Positions 12,066 to 25,300 of a DNA stretch of 64,000 nucleotides are shown here, piece after piece. How positions within the stretch are numbered: the first letter of the stretch is position 1; every line of letters starts with the position of its first letter. A program made the translations under genes and the position numbers. The stretch spans positions 8,226,714-8,290,713 of the forward strand of contig NC_030856.1 in the NCBI RefSeq assembly GCF_000208745.1, in the 5' to 3' direction. The notes below the pieces were generated by a model that saw nothing but the letters and a program-made list of their open reading frames with translations, ran no database searches and was not told the DNA's origin. The stretch comes from Theobroma cacao. Its lineage: Eukaryota > Streptophyta > Magnoliopsida > Malvales > Malvaceae.

Positions 12066-14022
12066 ATGGCTGCCTGCCTTGGTTTCTTGGGTTACCATTG
12101 CCTCCTAGTTGTTTCTCTTTCTCTAGTCATAGTCTTGGTTCATGGAGATATCCATAGCTATAATACAGGTCATGAAGTAGTGAAGGAAAACGAAGTGAGC
12201 AGCTGTGACTTCTTTCAAGGAAGTTGGGTTCTTGATAATTCCTTTAACCCTCTTTATGATTCTTCGAGTTGTCCCTTCATCGGAGGCGGCTTCGATTGCC
12301 AGAAAAATGGCAGACCTGATAAAGATTACCTCAAATATAGATGGCAGCCTAATGGCTGTGACCTCCCCAGGTGAAGCCTTCTCTTTTCTCATACCCAAGG
12401 GAAAATTTTTTGATTGTTTGAATTTAATTTTGGTTCCATGAAAGCACGGTGCATTAGATATATCAAGCATGTTCTAGCTATTAGCTTTTGTCCAATGATA
12501 AGTTTATTAGCTTTTTTCTGATTATTTTTTGAGAAAAGAGAAGAAAATTGGGGAATAGAACCGGGAGTAGATGAAGGATTGAACCAAACGTTGTCCTGGG
12601 CTTAGATCAAATGTTTTTAAAAGTTTTCACGTGTTGTAATAGGTAAAATTTTATCTATATAAAAAGGGGAAATGATAATGTCATTAGGTGGAGCCTAGAT
12701 GAAATTATAAAGGAGAAACTAAATATCCTTTTGGCTGACAAGGAGAAAGGTATATTAACATTAGGGTGGGTGGCTATAGGTGAAACCTATCCCTCAACGA
12801 CTCAAGCTAGGACGGAAAATTTCTGTTTCATTTTCACATTTCATGTCTCTAATTTCAAGTGGTTGCTGAATTTTGATTTTAGGTTCAATGGTAATGATTT
12901 CCTGGAGAAGTATAAAGGCAAGAAGATCCTGTTTGTGGGGGACTCTCTAAGTAACAATATGTGGAGATCACTGATTTGCATGCTAGACGCTGCAGTCCCT
13001 AACTCTAACTATACCTTCGGCGCAAGAGGGCTGCTCTCAACATTTTCATTGCCGGTATCTCCTTATTTCACTGGGCAAAATATGCAGCATTGAACCATAT
13101 ATTTATAAGATGACAAGCTTAGCCATCAAATTTTGATTGAAATCTTCTGTTTATAATTAAGTTTTCTTTCTTTGTCCAGGATTTTGAGGTTTCAGTTAAC
13201 TGGCTGAAAAATGGGTTCCTGATTGATATGGCCTATGAAAAAATTGGTAAAGTTTTGAAGCTTGATTCGATCAGTACCGGAAACCGGTGGCTTGGAGTTG
13301 ATGTCTTGATCTTCAATAGCTATCACTGGTGGACTCACTCTGGACGCTTGCAAACGTACTATTTCTAACTATGTTTACACTGTATAGCTGTAGCGAACTC
13401 TGTTTACTAAAAATTTTACGAATAAAACAATTTGGGCTTAAGAACTGATATATTGTGTTGTAGTTGGGACTACTTTCAATTTGGAAACAAGACGGTGAAA
13501 GAGATGGATCACATGGAAGCGTACAAGATTGCCATGACAACTTGGGCTAATTGGGTTGACAAGAACATCGATCCTTCAAAGACTTCAGTCTTCTTCCAAG
13601 GAGTTGCAGCTGTTCATTTGGAGTAACTTCTTGATTTAATTCCTCATCCCTTGATCATCTTCTTTTATTGAAATCAAGTTGACCAATTTGAACTAAAATT
13701 CTTCACTTTGCTTCTTTTCAGTGCCAAGGAATGGAATGATCCAAACCATAAAGATTGCACCGAACAAACAGAACCAGTGAAGGGATCAACATATCCAGGC
13801 CCTGGCGTGCCAGGGGAAGCTATTCTAAAGAGCGTATTGAGTAACATGGCTAAACCTGCCTATTTACTTGACATTACTTTGTTAACACAGCTAAGAAAAG
13901 ATGGCCACCCTTCCATCTATGCCGGCGGCGGCCCCAGGTTCACTGACTGCAGCCACTGGTGTCTTGCTGGTGTGCCTGATACTTGGAATCAACTTCTATA
14001 TGCAGCTTTGCTTCAGAAGTAA
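12066..14022 (+). CDS. TBL family polysaccharide O-acetyltransferase, gene 2
   Basis: Five exons: 12066-12370, 12883-13054, 13180-13355, 13464-13622 and 13722-14022, giving 370 residues. Intron phases match gene 1 throughout, and exons 2 (172 nt) and 4 (159 nt) have identical lengths, so the two are tandem duplicates. A hydrophobic anchor lies in residues 10-27. PMR5N motifs are SCDFFQGSW and [14 protein letters not shown] is at 121-123 and DCSHWC supplies the Asp/His pair at 346/349. All catalytic residues are present and no break is seen. Probable Golgi wall-polysaccharide acetyltransferase; TBL42-like by linkage, substrate unknown. It converges on RPL13, with about 530 bp between stop codons. 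Confidence 0.95.
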
Positions 14023-14555
14023 CACTTTTTCCAATCTTTTTTGGGGGAATATTTACCATCTAACAACAGCCACATTGGTCGTTTGTAAGTGAATAATTTA
14101 AGTAGGAATAAAAGAAAAATCTTTATTCTGATATTAAATTTCTGGAACTGACAACCAGTCCCATATCTAGTAGCTGACCTCTAACTCCGTGATCGTGGCC
14201 TAGTTCAGTCGTTACAGATGCCAAAATAAGAATATTAAAGAATTTTTTTGATTAACAAATCAAACTTGGTTCAAACACCAGATTCAATTTAAATTACATA
14301 TCAAAGCAACTGAAACCCACAGCATAAATTTCCATCAGAGTTAGGCATGCAACTTTAGCTCAAGAGATGTAAGAGTCATTTCAAATACATTTACAATCAA
14401 ATTACAAACAAGGGCAGCACGCAGTCGCACATTTAGAGCCAAAGAACAAAAGCCATACCCCTGAGGACCAAATACACGAGAAAATGGCAAGCAGGGTGGA
14501 AGGCGTCGTTGCGTGCTATCTCTCAAGCCGGACCCTGTTTTAGGTTTGTTTATTT
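14023..14555. other. Short convergent spacer between TBL gene 2 and RPL13
   Basis: Holds the 3' ends of two genes transcribed towards each other. No additional gene, structured RNA or clear repeat was recognised. Confidence 0.5.
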
Positions 14556-17500
14556 CTACTTCTGTATCCTCTTGTCCCGTATAGGCAGCTCAATAGGCTT
14601 CTGGGCCTCATGCGGATGGTCTGGGCCCTTGTAAACCTTTAGGTGGTTAAATAATGCTCTACCAAGCTGAAAAAGACAAATATTAGTATAGAGCTAGGTA
14701 ATAACCAATAAAAATCATGCACGCAGCATTGAGGAAACAGCATAATTGTTTCCTGAAGAAATAAAAACTTCTGGAACAGAATGAACCCAAAATGCATTGA
14801 GTGCAAAAGCCGACATAAGACATGGATAACTAAAGACTTGATCTTGATATATTCACTATACACGTTACCAATTGTGCTATATTACAAATTATAATGATTG
14901 TATTCACAAATTAAAGCTGCTAGTTAGAACTTTGCACATGACCTGTACCATTAACTTGGTTCCTTAGATTCTAAGCTTCCTTTTCTATCAGCACTTATAC
15001 ATTTTAGATTCATCCATTACCCATGACCTTAACCAGCCTTTCTGCAGTCCTTATTACCAATGCAATGCTTATTTGTATAATACCTCAACCACCAAGTTTA
15101 TTTTATCATTCTACAACATGGTTCCTACAAACATACAGACTTCATGAAGCCACCTTGGTGAAGCTATTACTACTTAAACTAGCTTGGCAAGGTGTGCACA
15201 TAGAGAATCCAGAATAAACTTTTTCTCATTCTTGACGACCTTGCTAGAGTCCTATTTGGAAAATTCCTAGTTAGTGTAAACTGCATGAAAAGCTTAGCAG
15301 TAGAATGTGCATCACTCATACACACAAGAAAAACTAGCCACACAAACAGTTAAACCAAAAGTTCAGATTGATCAGCAATTAAATAAAATCAGGGTCATGA
15401 GGCCTTATTATCCCTTTTATTTAGCAACTAAATCATCGAAATATCAGATGGAGAAATTTATACCCATATACAGATTCATGTTGAACTTATATGTACATAT
15501 AAGTCTTGAGTTTAAAATCAATAAACTTACCCTTCCTTTAGGAAGCATACCACGAACAGCATGCTCAACAATTCTTTCAGGAATTCTCTGCTGCAGCTGG
15601 TTGAATGTTTCCACTTTCATGCCACCTGGTCTTCCTGAATGCCTCCTGTAGAGCTTTTGGGTCCTTTTCTTTCCGGATACAGCAACTTTTTCAGCATTTA
15701 CCTATTGGATAGAAGTACAGAACAAACTTTTAGGATTTCTAAGTCAAATAATAAACATAGTGTTAGAAATCAGGCAGTATCATCAAATCTCCCTCTGCTA
15801 AATTGCCAAATTATTATAAGTCGAAGCATGATCCTTTAAGCAACCATATCTTTTCTCAAAATATATAAAACCCAGATCCATGCCAAAAGGTTACATGTTT
15901 CTACAAGAGAAAATTTGTTTTTACTATAAAAACGCAAATTTGATACATCTATTAACATGAAAATATTATGTAAAAGCATATTTTGGAAGTTAAGTTACTA
16001 AAGAGCCGACTCAAAGCCTCAACCCTAAGAAGGCACACTTTCTTTAGATCCATCACCATCTGCCAGACTCTTTACAATTGCATGGATCCTGATATAGAAG
16101 AGTAGTTTCTAAGCAGGCTAGGACTCCAAGAGAAAGGAATCACTTCCAACAGAAGTCAATAAAAGACTTTTTGTCATCATAACACACTATTCTAATGCAA
16201 TATGAACTAAATTAGAGAGCAAGATAATGGCTGCCAACTCAGAAACCAACATTACCCTAAGATCACTTATACACACATAAAATGGTTGATATACAAGAAA
16301 ATGTCTTTCATCTAGTTAGTGTATAGCAGAAGTTAGCAAAGGCAACCATGACCATTAGATGCTGCAGACCACTTTAGAGATCAGAACTTGCATTCCAGCT
16401 TGCTTTATCATTATCAAACATATAATTTGAACCCCCACAGAATTACCAAGCTCAGTATTTCACAACTGAAGAAAGATCATAGTGGTCATGGAGTGAAAAT
16501 AACTTGGATTCTCTTTATCAAATTAGTTTAGAGCTGGCATTACATATTGATGAGGATTGATACCAAATTCTCTCTTCCTCTAGCAGTGAAGTTCAATAAC
16601 AAGCTCCATCCCACCCTCTCACCCCCTCTGACAGGGGCAACTTTCACATTGATCTGTGTAATCCACATCACTTGTAATAGCCATATTCCAATAACTAGGC
16701 ACACATTCACAAAACTAGAACCATCTACTCACAAGCCATAGTCAACAGCCAGCAATTATCTTTAAGATAAAACTGTCAAATAGGGAGTAATCCTGCACTG
16801 CCACATTGCCAACCACTAGGATGTCAATAATGCAGCATCTTTTCCAGTTCCATAGTTTTTAGCAAAGAGAAACAACCAAAACAAGCACCTTTTTGATCAG
16901 TATACTCATAATGCAAGTTGCTCAGACCCTAAGTTGCTTCTCGTGAAGAAAAGTAATAATTATCAATTTATTACTGATAGCAAATGCAATCAGGCCAAAA
17001 AGCTTTTCTATTGAATGAGGAACAAATTGTAGCAAAATGCACAAAAGCACGCTTTTTAGAGAACAATTGCAACATGTAAATTTCAAAGGGCAACCAACAT
17101 TTTCAAATAGTCAAACCTCTTTCCAACATCCAACCATCGCCAAACAACAACACAAACAAGTACTCAAACAACTCATAAACATAGTCTACTACAATAATGA
17201 CCAAAAAACCACATACCACTATCACAAAAGCTCCCATATCCACACTAGGAGTATAAGTGGGCAAATTCTTTCCACGAATATGCACAGCAATTGTCGATGC
17301 CAGTCTTCCCAGAATTTTGTCTGTTGCATCAACAATATACCATGGTTTTTTGGTATTCACGTGATCTTTAGCTTTGGGATACCATGTGTTGTTCCAAATG
17401 TCCTGCAAAAAAGAACATGATCCAAATTAAGTAAGCAAGAAGGGAGAAAAGCAGAAACATCATCAAAGAACACAGGAAGAAGCAGATAGCATACTCTAAA

Positions 17501-18212
17501 AGTATCCAAAGGTGAATGCAATGTCACATTAATACTTTTGAAAAAGAGAAAAGACACAATCACAATTTAAAGGGAAATTATGTCACACCATCAGAACAGA
17601 AATTGCCAATATATATAACCTCTAATCAATAATTGTCATTTAAAAGAAACAGAAATACCCAATTTGACAAACCCCAAGAGAAATCTAATGGCTAAAGTTT
17701 CAAAGCAGAAACTTTTACTATCGAAGTTCAAAGTTCAAACCGACAACAATCCCAATTTTCAGATAACCATTGAGAAAAAAAACACCATTTTTCACCAAAA
17801 GAACCATGAATTCAATCACTTCAATAGTTATAAATAAATTAACATAACATTCCATTCAAAACCCAGAAAGAACTTTAAGAAAGAAAAAAAGACAATGATA
17901 CAGAAGTAATAGAGAGAGAGAGAGAGAGAGAGTCTTTACAGGGCCACCAGCCTCGGATTCATCGAACATCCAACGCTCGTTTTCAGCGACAAGAGAGAGG
18001 TCCTGACAACAAACCCGGAAATCCCGTTTAGAGAAAGACAGAGTCGTTGTCCGAACGGAAGAAGGTTTCGACAATGCCACAACCGGGAAGAACCCAAGAA
18101 ATGGGCTTTGGTTACTGGGAATAGTCTTTCTTAAAGAACCAAATGAATGTCTTTCTGAAAAAGAAGAGGAAGAAGAGACGATGGCTGAGGTTGAAGCACA
18201 AAGGACTGCCAT
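14556..18212 (-). CDS. RPL13: Plastid 50S ribosomal protein L13 (bL13c), nuclear-encoded
   Basis: Four minus-strand exons: 18212-17940, 17402-17217, 15701-15531 and 14666-14556, all joined in phase 0, giving 246 residues. The start is the Met beginning MAVLCASTS; an upstream in-frame ATG at 18242 would add ten charged residues and spoil the Ser/Thr-rich transit peptide. L13 hallmarks follow in order: [55 protein letters not shown] and [13 protein letters not shown]. It binds 23S rRNA early in assembly of the chloroplast large subunit. The length is close to the Arabidopsis protein (about 241 residues). Introns are 537, 1,515 and 864 bp. All exons are intact. Confidence 0.96.
17911..17932. repeat. 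(GA)n microsatellite
   Basis: About eleven GA repeats within RPL13 intron 1, only 7 bp from the exon 1 donor at 17939. On the transcribed strand this is a CT-rich tract right after the splice site. Length variation would be useful as a marker. Confidence 0.9.
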
Positions 18213-19381
18213 TTTGTTTTGGTTTCTCTTCCACTGGTTCACTCTTGCTGTTTCTATTTAGTACTACCAATTGGATAAGATGGGCCTTCTTTCGTTTTTC
18301 AAATCCTTTTCCTTTGCCTGCAAAGTGACACTACACAGAAATCTCCTTCGTTATCGAGCTTGGACCGGACTGGGCTATGTTCGGTCCGAGAGTTCTGTAG
18401 CTTGAACTTTTGCAAGGGAAGCCCAAACCCACCCATGGAAAATAAACACAGAGCGAGGTAAGACGAGGTTGTAGATTGGGCATCCAAATTCCATCCATTT
18501 CATTGCATTCTTGATAGTAAATTCTCAAATACATTATCTAATATTTGGCCATTACTTTTTATATACACATGTGTGTTACATGCATACAATATATACCAAT
18601 ACTTTTACTGCAAAATTTAATCTGTACAAGCCTTTGCAACAAGATGCCAATTGCTATAAAGTGATGGAAAAGTACAATTTCCAACATTTTTTGTTCATGT
18701 TTTTGTTACCGAATGTGGTTCCCGATGACCTATTACGATATAAAACTTTATTTTTTTACTTGAGGAAAGAGAAGATTTGAATTTTACTAATCTATGAACA
18801 AATATATATATCAATCACTAAATTAAATATTTAAATGAACAATATAAATTTCTTTTACATTACCAAAAAGTTAAGATTTAAATATTAGTATAAAATTATT
18901 ATAAAATGCTTGATTTTATTACTAAATTGTTAAAAGAGAGTTGAGGTTTGAGGATGGAAGCTACTTGTTTAGTCACTTACCCTTTGCTACACGTAACAAA
19001 AGAAAATGTAAAATATGGACTCAAATGTGTTTCTTGTTTGGCCATTTGGTTTTTTATGGTACTGTTGGATCATATTAACCTCAAAGCTATTGTAATTTTT
19101 TTCCCACAGGTTAGCTGTCAATTTGGACACGGATTTTCTCCTTTCTTGTTTGAGTGGTTCTATTCATCCTGCCTGTGTTCAGAAGTACGAAGAAAAACAT
19201 CAAAACTTTTGACTTTTTGGTATCAATTGCTGACACTTTGACTTTGGTTGACTGAGTTTCAGCCATAGAATGGTTGGCAGCACAGTGATCAGAAAAGCGA
19301 CCCTCCTAGCTTCTTTACTTGCCTGAATTGAAGTTAAAACTATAGCTACTCAGCCTTCTTCTTCTCACCCAATTTCAGAAT
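18213..19381. promoter_or_regulatory. Divergent promoter region between RPL13 and receptor copy A
   Basis: 1.17 kb between two divergent genes. The half next to copy A (about 18990-19380) is repeated upstream of a gene-less site at about 34.69-35.12 kb, so it belongs to the duplicated receptor unit. The RPL13-proximal part is unique in the window. No further gene is supported. Confidence 0.55.
19209..19253 (+). promoter_or_regulatory. Cluster of three W-box cores upstream of copy A
   Basis: TTGACT occurs at 19209-19214, 19238-19243 and 19248-19253, within 45 bp and about 130-170 bp before the ATG. TTGAC[C/T] is the recognised WRKY binding core. Single copies stand at equivalent places before B, C, F and G. 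This suggests defence-responsive control; binding is not shown. Confidence 0.5.
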
Positions 19382-22300
19382 ATGCTTAGTACAAAACTTC
19401 CATTAGTCGGCCTCCTGGCCCTTGCTTTATCACTTTTCCCTGATTTTTGCATTGCCAGAGGCCAGCACTGCGGCTCTTCTTTCTGTGGAAACATTAACAT
19501 CAGTTACCCTTTTCGGTTAAAAACCCAGCCTCGCAGCTGTGGAAACCGTAAGCTAGAACTCGAGTGTGATGACGAGAATAACCGCACCATTTTCCCCATG
19601 AAATATGGGAATTTCTATGTCCAACACATCTCTTATAGTGATGGAACCATTCAACTTTTAGACGTAAGTCTTGGCAACGATAACTGCTCCATTCCTCATA
19701 GTTCCTATCCTTGGTACACCCCTTTCGCGAAAAAACTATATCTCTATCAAACTACCTCTGACTTTAGCATCATGTATCTCGTCAATTGCACGACGCAGAT
19801 CAACGACTCTTGGGTTTATATCGATGCTTTTCGTTGCGCCAATACCCCTTCCCCTCGACCTTGTTACTTGTATTTTTTGGATGGAGAAACAGCAAATTCT
19901 GATTTCCATGAGTCATGCAGAATTGAAGCCCAGGTTCCAATCATGCTTGCCAATATCACTGGCCTCTCTACTTCTGATATTTACAGAAAGCTGTTGACGG
20001 GATTCCAAATCGCATGGTTTTCCTATGACGATGATAATTGGATTTTGAATAGGTGAGTATTTTGTAGTATTTTATTAATTACAGATATGATCAATAAAAT
20101 AAGATAAACAATTAATTTATTTGCAAATTTTACGCATCATACTTAGAGTAGAAATGGAGACAAATATTTTTCAAAAATTTTCAATTAAAACGTTAGATTA
20201 TTTTATGTTTCAACTTCTTATTAATGATTTTTATTCTTTGCTTGAATATATTATAGATTGCTAGGGCTGGCCATCCTGTTGCCGTATGCATTAGTTACAT
20301 ATATACGAGGCAACCTGACTTTTTTCCTTGGAGGTAGTTCACTATCTCGTTTTATTGGTGCACCTAGCAAAGGTATGGTTTTCGGAGTTCATCAGTAGTT
20401 TAATTAGATGTGTGTCCAAGGTTCTTAGGGTCTTAAGCTTGCGTTGTATTTGGGCTTAGGTTCTTGGGCTCCAGTCTACCCAATTTGATTCGAAAACTTT
20501 ATATCAGTAAATAATATGTTATTTAATTTTAAATCTCAATTTTATTTGAAAATTAATATAAAATTAAATATTATGTTTATGGACAAATTAGGCTTTGGTT
20601 TTGAAATTTGCCTATCTAGTACTGATACCCAATCCAACCTAGGCTATAAAAACCTCTAAAAAAATTTACCTTCCGCTAAAGTATAGCATTAATTTTTTAT
20701 TTGATATTTTGGCAGGAACCCAGATCATTTGTGTTGCAATAACAGGTAAAGCCCCACCATTTACCATGAAAGTTTATGACTATGTGACATCATATTGTAG
20801 GACTAAATAAATAAATAAATATATATATATATATATATATATTACAATAAACACCAAATTAACATGAATGTCAAAGAAAAGCATGTCCAAGTAGGAGAAA
20901 AAATTATGGTTAAATTTTGAAATTAGTCTTTGTACTCTATCAAAGTGATGAATTTAGTCTTTATACAATAATTTGTAAAAATTAAATCTTTATTTTTTTA
21001 AAAATTGACAATGTCACTCCAATTGTTAATAATATTAAAGTTTTTTCTATTATTTATGTTGATATGGCATTAAATATGATGATGTGACATTTTTATCTAT
21101 TTCATAATATTCTTTTCACAATTTTAAATTATAAAGCACAAAAATTCAATTATTCTATGTCTCATAACATTCTTTCCATAAATCCAAGAAACCTATTTGT
21201 ATTTTTCATTTGTTTCTTTTCCAATCCCATTTAAAACCATTAGTTCATGTTGAATAATTTCATGTCCGCACTTATAAAGTTCATGTTAGTGCTTGGTTAT
21301 GTCATATCAGTACTACTATTGCATCATTTGTGAAATGTCACATTATTATCGTTATGTCATTTGATTTAATATCATATTAGCAAGAACATATCACGTCAAC
21401 ACAGACAAACGTCATATCATTATAGATAACAGAAGATTTTTAACACCTTAGACTAACATTGTTAATTTTTGAAAGTACAGGAACTCAATTTTTACAAATT
21501 ATTATACAAAGTCTAAATCCACCACTTTGATAAAGCATAAAGACTAATTGCATAATTTAATCAAAAAAATATATTTTGTGCTATAAATATTATATATTTT
21601 ATTGTAGGAAAACATGCGCATTAAAAAAATTGTGTAAAAACCTTTGTATTGATCATACTTGTACTAGTCTTTTACCTTTTTAAGACTAACCTAGAGTAAA
21701 ATCAAGATCTTGATTCTAGACATTTTACAAGCCTTTTGATCTCTAAAAACTCATTGTGGGAAACTACTACAAAAATGAGTAGCAATATACTTTTCACAAT
21801 ATAAGAACCTTAGTCTAACATTATGTGGAGGGAGAGAAGTTTTTCTCTAGAACAAAAGTTTTATGTTCTTATATTTTCATAACATTCTTAGGTTGTGTTT
21901 GGTATGAGGAATGTATACCACATTCCTGGGAATAATATTCTTATGTTTGGTAAGCAACATTTTAGAGAATGATGCCTTACCATGGGAATGTTGTTCCCAT
22001 TGCAAAAGGAGGGAAAGTTTATGTGATGATGGGTGTTATGAACCCTTTGTTTGTATTGCTGGTCCATGTTTATTGGTGGTTATTTGTCTTGATCCCATAC
22101 ATAGCCTAGGTTGATTTTTTTTTTTTGAGTTGGTGTATGCTTTTCTCTATAGCTGCTTTCTCCGCAAAGCAGATTTTTTACCCTTCATGGGTAGCTTTTG
22201 TAAAAGCCTCTCTTGAATCAAATACAATTTTAACTTTCAAAAGAAAAAAAACTTGAATTTTGGAAGTTTTATACTAGAAACTCATTAGAGCCAACATAGA

Positions 22301-25300
22301 CACATAAACCCTTTTAAAAATTGTCTCATGTGTCCTAGACTTATTTAAACACATCAAATATGAGTATCTCAATCCCACAATGAGCATACTTCAACCTCTT
22401 TTCACATTGCAACTTATAATCATAATTATATCATAGCCCTCAAAAGCAACATAATTGGTTGACCTTGAATATAGTGCATTGATGTAGTATCAAATATCTT
22501 TCCCTTTGCCCCAATACTACTTATTTTAAAAAGAGCGTTTTCTCAATAATTTCCTATATAATCGAATCATCCATGATCTTAAGTAGCATACCCAAGTAGC
22601 AGATATTCATTCTTCACTTTATGAGAGTCAAAAGGCATAAAGTGCATAGTACAAGTTTTATTAACCTCCTAATTAAGACTCACACGATGAAGAAGTAAAG
22701 ATCCATTTTGTCACCTCCTATATCGATTATAAAGTGCATGTAATATGAAGTACATACTACAGTGAAGGGTTTGTCTCTAAGAGCATACGTAAAACTCCTT
22801 AAAACTGTACAAGTCTTAGTCTAGTCGCTCTTTAATAGCATCTAACTTGAGTTTCCCATTTGCTTGCCATTTTAGGCGCCAAATTAGGCCTCACATCTAG
22901 CTTCCTCCACAGGTTACATGGATTATGGGCTAGTTCATTATTGGTCCCTTAGTTATTATTTATTATATGGACCTCATCTTGGCTCCAACCAGGACAACAT
23001 TTCAAACTATATTTGTTATCTAAAAGCTTTTGTAGTTTGTGTCTCATTTTTGCTCGCCTTTAGAAAGGTTAAATGCGATTACGGGTATAAGTGAGACAAT
23101 TTCGAACTTGTTGACATATCTTATATCTCTTGTCTGCTAATTAATATATAAACATAAATCCATCTATTATGGAAAAAAATTACATAAACATTTAATATCC
23201 CAAAGTTTCAATACATAAAATAAAAAAAATCAGCATCTATGAAGTCCTAAAGGCTTAACATGAGTCACAGAGGCATCCCTTAGAATAAGTTTAGTCAAAG
23301 GATCCACAGCCATATGACAAGTGGAAATATGTTTTAAGATCAAGTCCTTTTGCATTGTTAAATCTCTAATGAAGCTATTTCACATATCAATGTGTTTGGT
23401 TTTGTCATGATATTTGTATGCTTCATGAAAGAAATTGTTGTCATACTATCACAATGAATGGTCATTGGATTTAAGGCACAACTAATTACATCAAGATTTT
23501 GAAAGAATCGCCTCAACCAAAATATTTCTTGTACGACTGTTGAACAAGCTAAAAATTCTACTTCCATAGTTGGTAAGGCAATGCAAGATTGCTTCTTGTT
23601 GTTCTGTGAGATATCGCCACCATTGAGCAAGAACGCATAGCTTGATGATGATATTTGTATGCAAGATTGTTTCTTATCACTTCCTCAATCAACATCATTA
23701 TAATCAATGAGGTTCAAACTTGAACTAGAATAACATAATTTATAATCAATATTTCTCTTAAGATAGCACAATATCCTTTTAATTGCTTTCCAATGGACAG
23801 GTTCGATAGGAATTTACTTATTGAACCATTTGCAAAGTTGATATCAAGCTTGGTGCACATCATAACATATACATATAATAACTAACTACACTTGAATAAG
23901 AAACATAAGCCATCTACTTTTGTTTTTTGCAGTCTTAGGAGCTATATAAGGATTCAAGGTTTTGATTTTTGTAATAAAAGTATCAATGCGTTTTTGCAAT
24001 TTTGCATCTGGAATCATTTAAGAACTTTCTTGATATATGTCTCTTAGGACAAACCAATGTCTTTTTGAATAATCCTTTAGGATCTTAAATCCAAGTACAT
24101 AATTTGGTTCAACCATGTCATTCATCTTAAAGTTTGAGGACAACCACTTTTTAGTGGCAATACCCAACCAATAGTATATCATCAACGTATAATGACAATA
24201 TGATGAAACTTCCTTTGAACCGTTTAACATTCAATAATCACAAACCTAGTATGAATAATGGTGTGATGAAATTTAAGATACCATTGTCTAGATGATTGCT
24301 TTAGCCCATAGATAGATCATTTAAGCTTGCAAACTTTGTGGTCTTGAGCTTTTGCAACAAAGCCATTAGGTTGATTCATATAGATCTTTTCATCTAGTTT
24401 TTCATTGAGAAATGTTGTTTTAATACCCATCTGGAAAAGCTTTAGATCTAAATTTGCAACTAAGGTTAGAATTAAGCATATTAAGGCAAACCTATCTACT
24501 GGTGAGAAGGTTTCCTCATAGTCCACCCCTTTTTATTGTGTGTACCCTTTCGCTATTAGGTAAGCCTTGTATCTTTCAATGGAATCATCCGCCTTGCCTT
24601 TTGCTTTTAGAATGCATTTGTTCTCAATAGTCTTACGCCCTAGTGGAAGTTCAATTAAGTCTCAAACATGATTTGTCCTTATAAATTGTAGGGTTGTTAA
24701 CGAGTAGGGTACCTGTTAATTTTGAGATAATACCTGAATCCTATAACTACCTAAATATTTTTGAAAATTAGTACCATAATTCAAACCCAAATATATAAAC
24801 ACTGCTCGATAAGTATTCGTACCCGTTTTAAAACCTATTATGTACAAAAATATTAAAATACTAAGAAAAGAAAGAAAAGACAAACCAAGAACAAATTAAG
24901 CAATTGAACAACGATTTGAGCACTAACCAGAACAATGAATGACTAAGAAAAGAAAGAAAAGAAAAAGGAGTTGCTAGGGAGCAAGTTGAGCATTGACCAG
25001 GACCAAGAACGACTAAGAAAAGAAAAACAAGACGAAAGAGCAGCAAAAGTAAGCGAGTTGAGCAATGAGCATTGACTAGAAGGTATAGAACTAGGAACGA
25101 CTAAGAAAAGAAAGAAAAGAATAAGAGGCGGCTAGGGGAAGAAAAGAAAAAAAAAAAGAAAGAGTATTGAGGGGAAGAAAAAAAAAGAAAAAAAAAGGGC
25201 TAGGATTTATATATTAATATATTAATATTATTAAATTATAAAATCAACATTATTTTATTGTTTAGTAATTATCAACATAATCGGGTTCAAGTAGTGGGTA

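Noticed and set aside
12123..12470. Minus-strand open frame across TBL gene 2 exon 1
   Set aside because: Shadow of the plus-strand coding exon; similar antisense frames occur over each kinase exon (for example 40055-40288 and 45839-46159).
18143..18534. Short frames upstream of RPL13
   Set aside because: They overlap the RPL13 first exon and leader on either strand and have no recognisable domain.
19671..19997. Alternative plus frame of about 108 codons in ectodomain exons (also 42951-43280 and 60094-60456)
   Set aside because: Appears in several copies only because the true frame is conserved; no start context or family match.
21911..22114. 67-codon cysteine-rich frame
   Set aside because: Lies in an insertion within the left copia LTR, with no signal of selection or homologue recognised.
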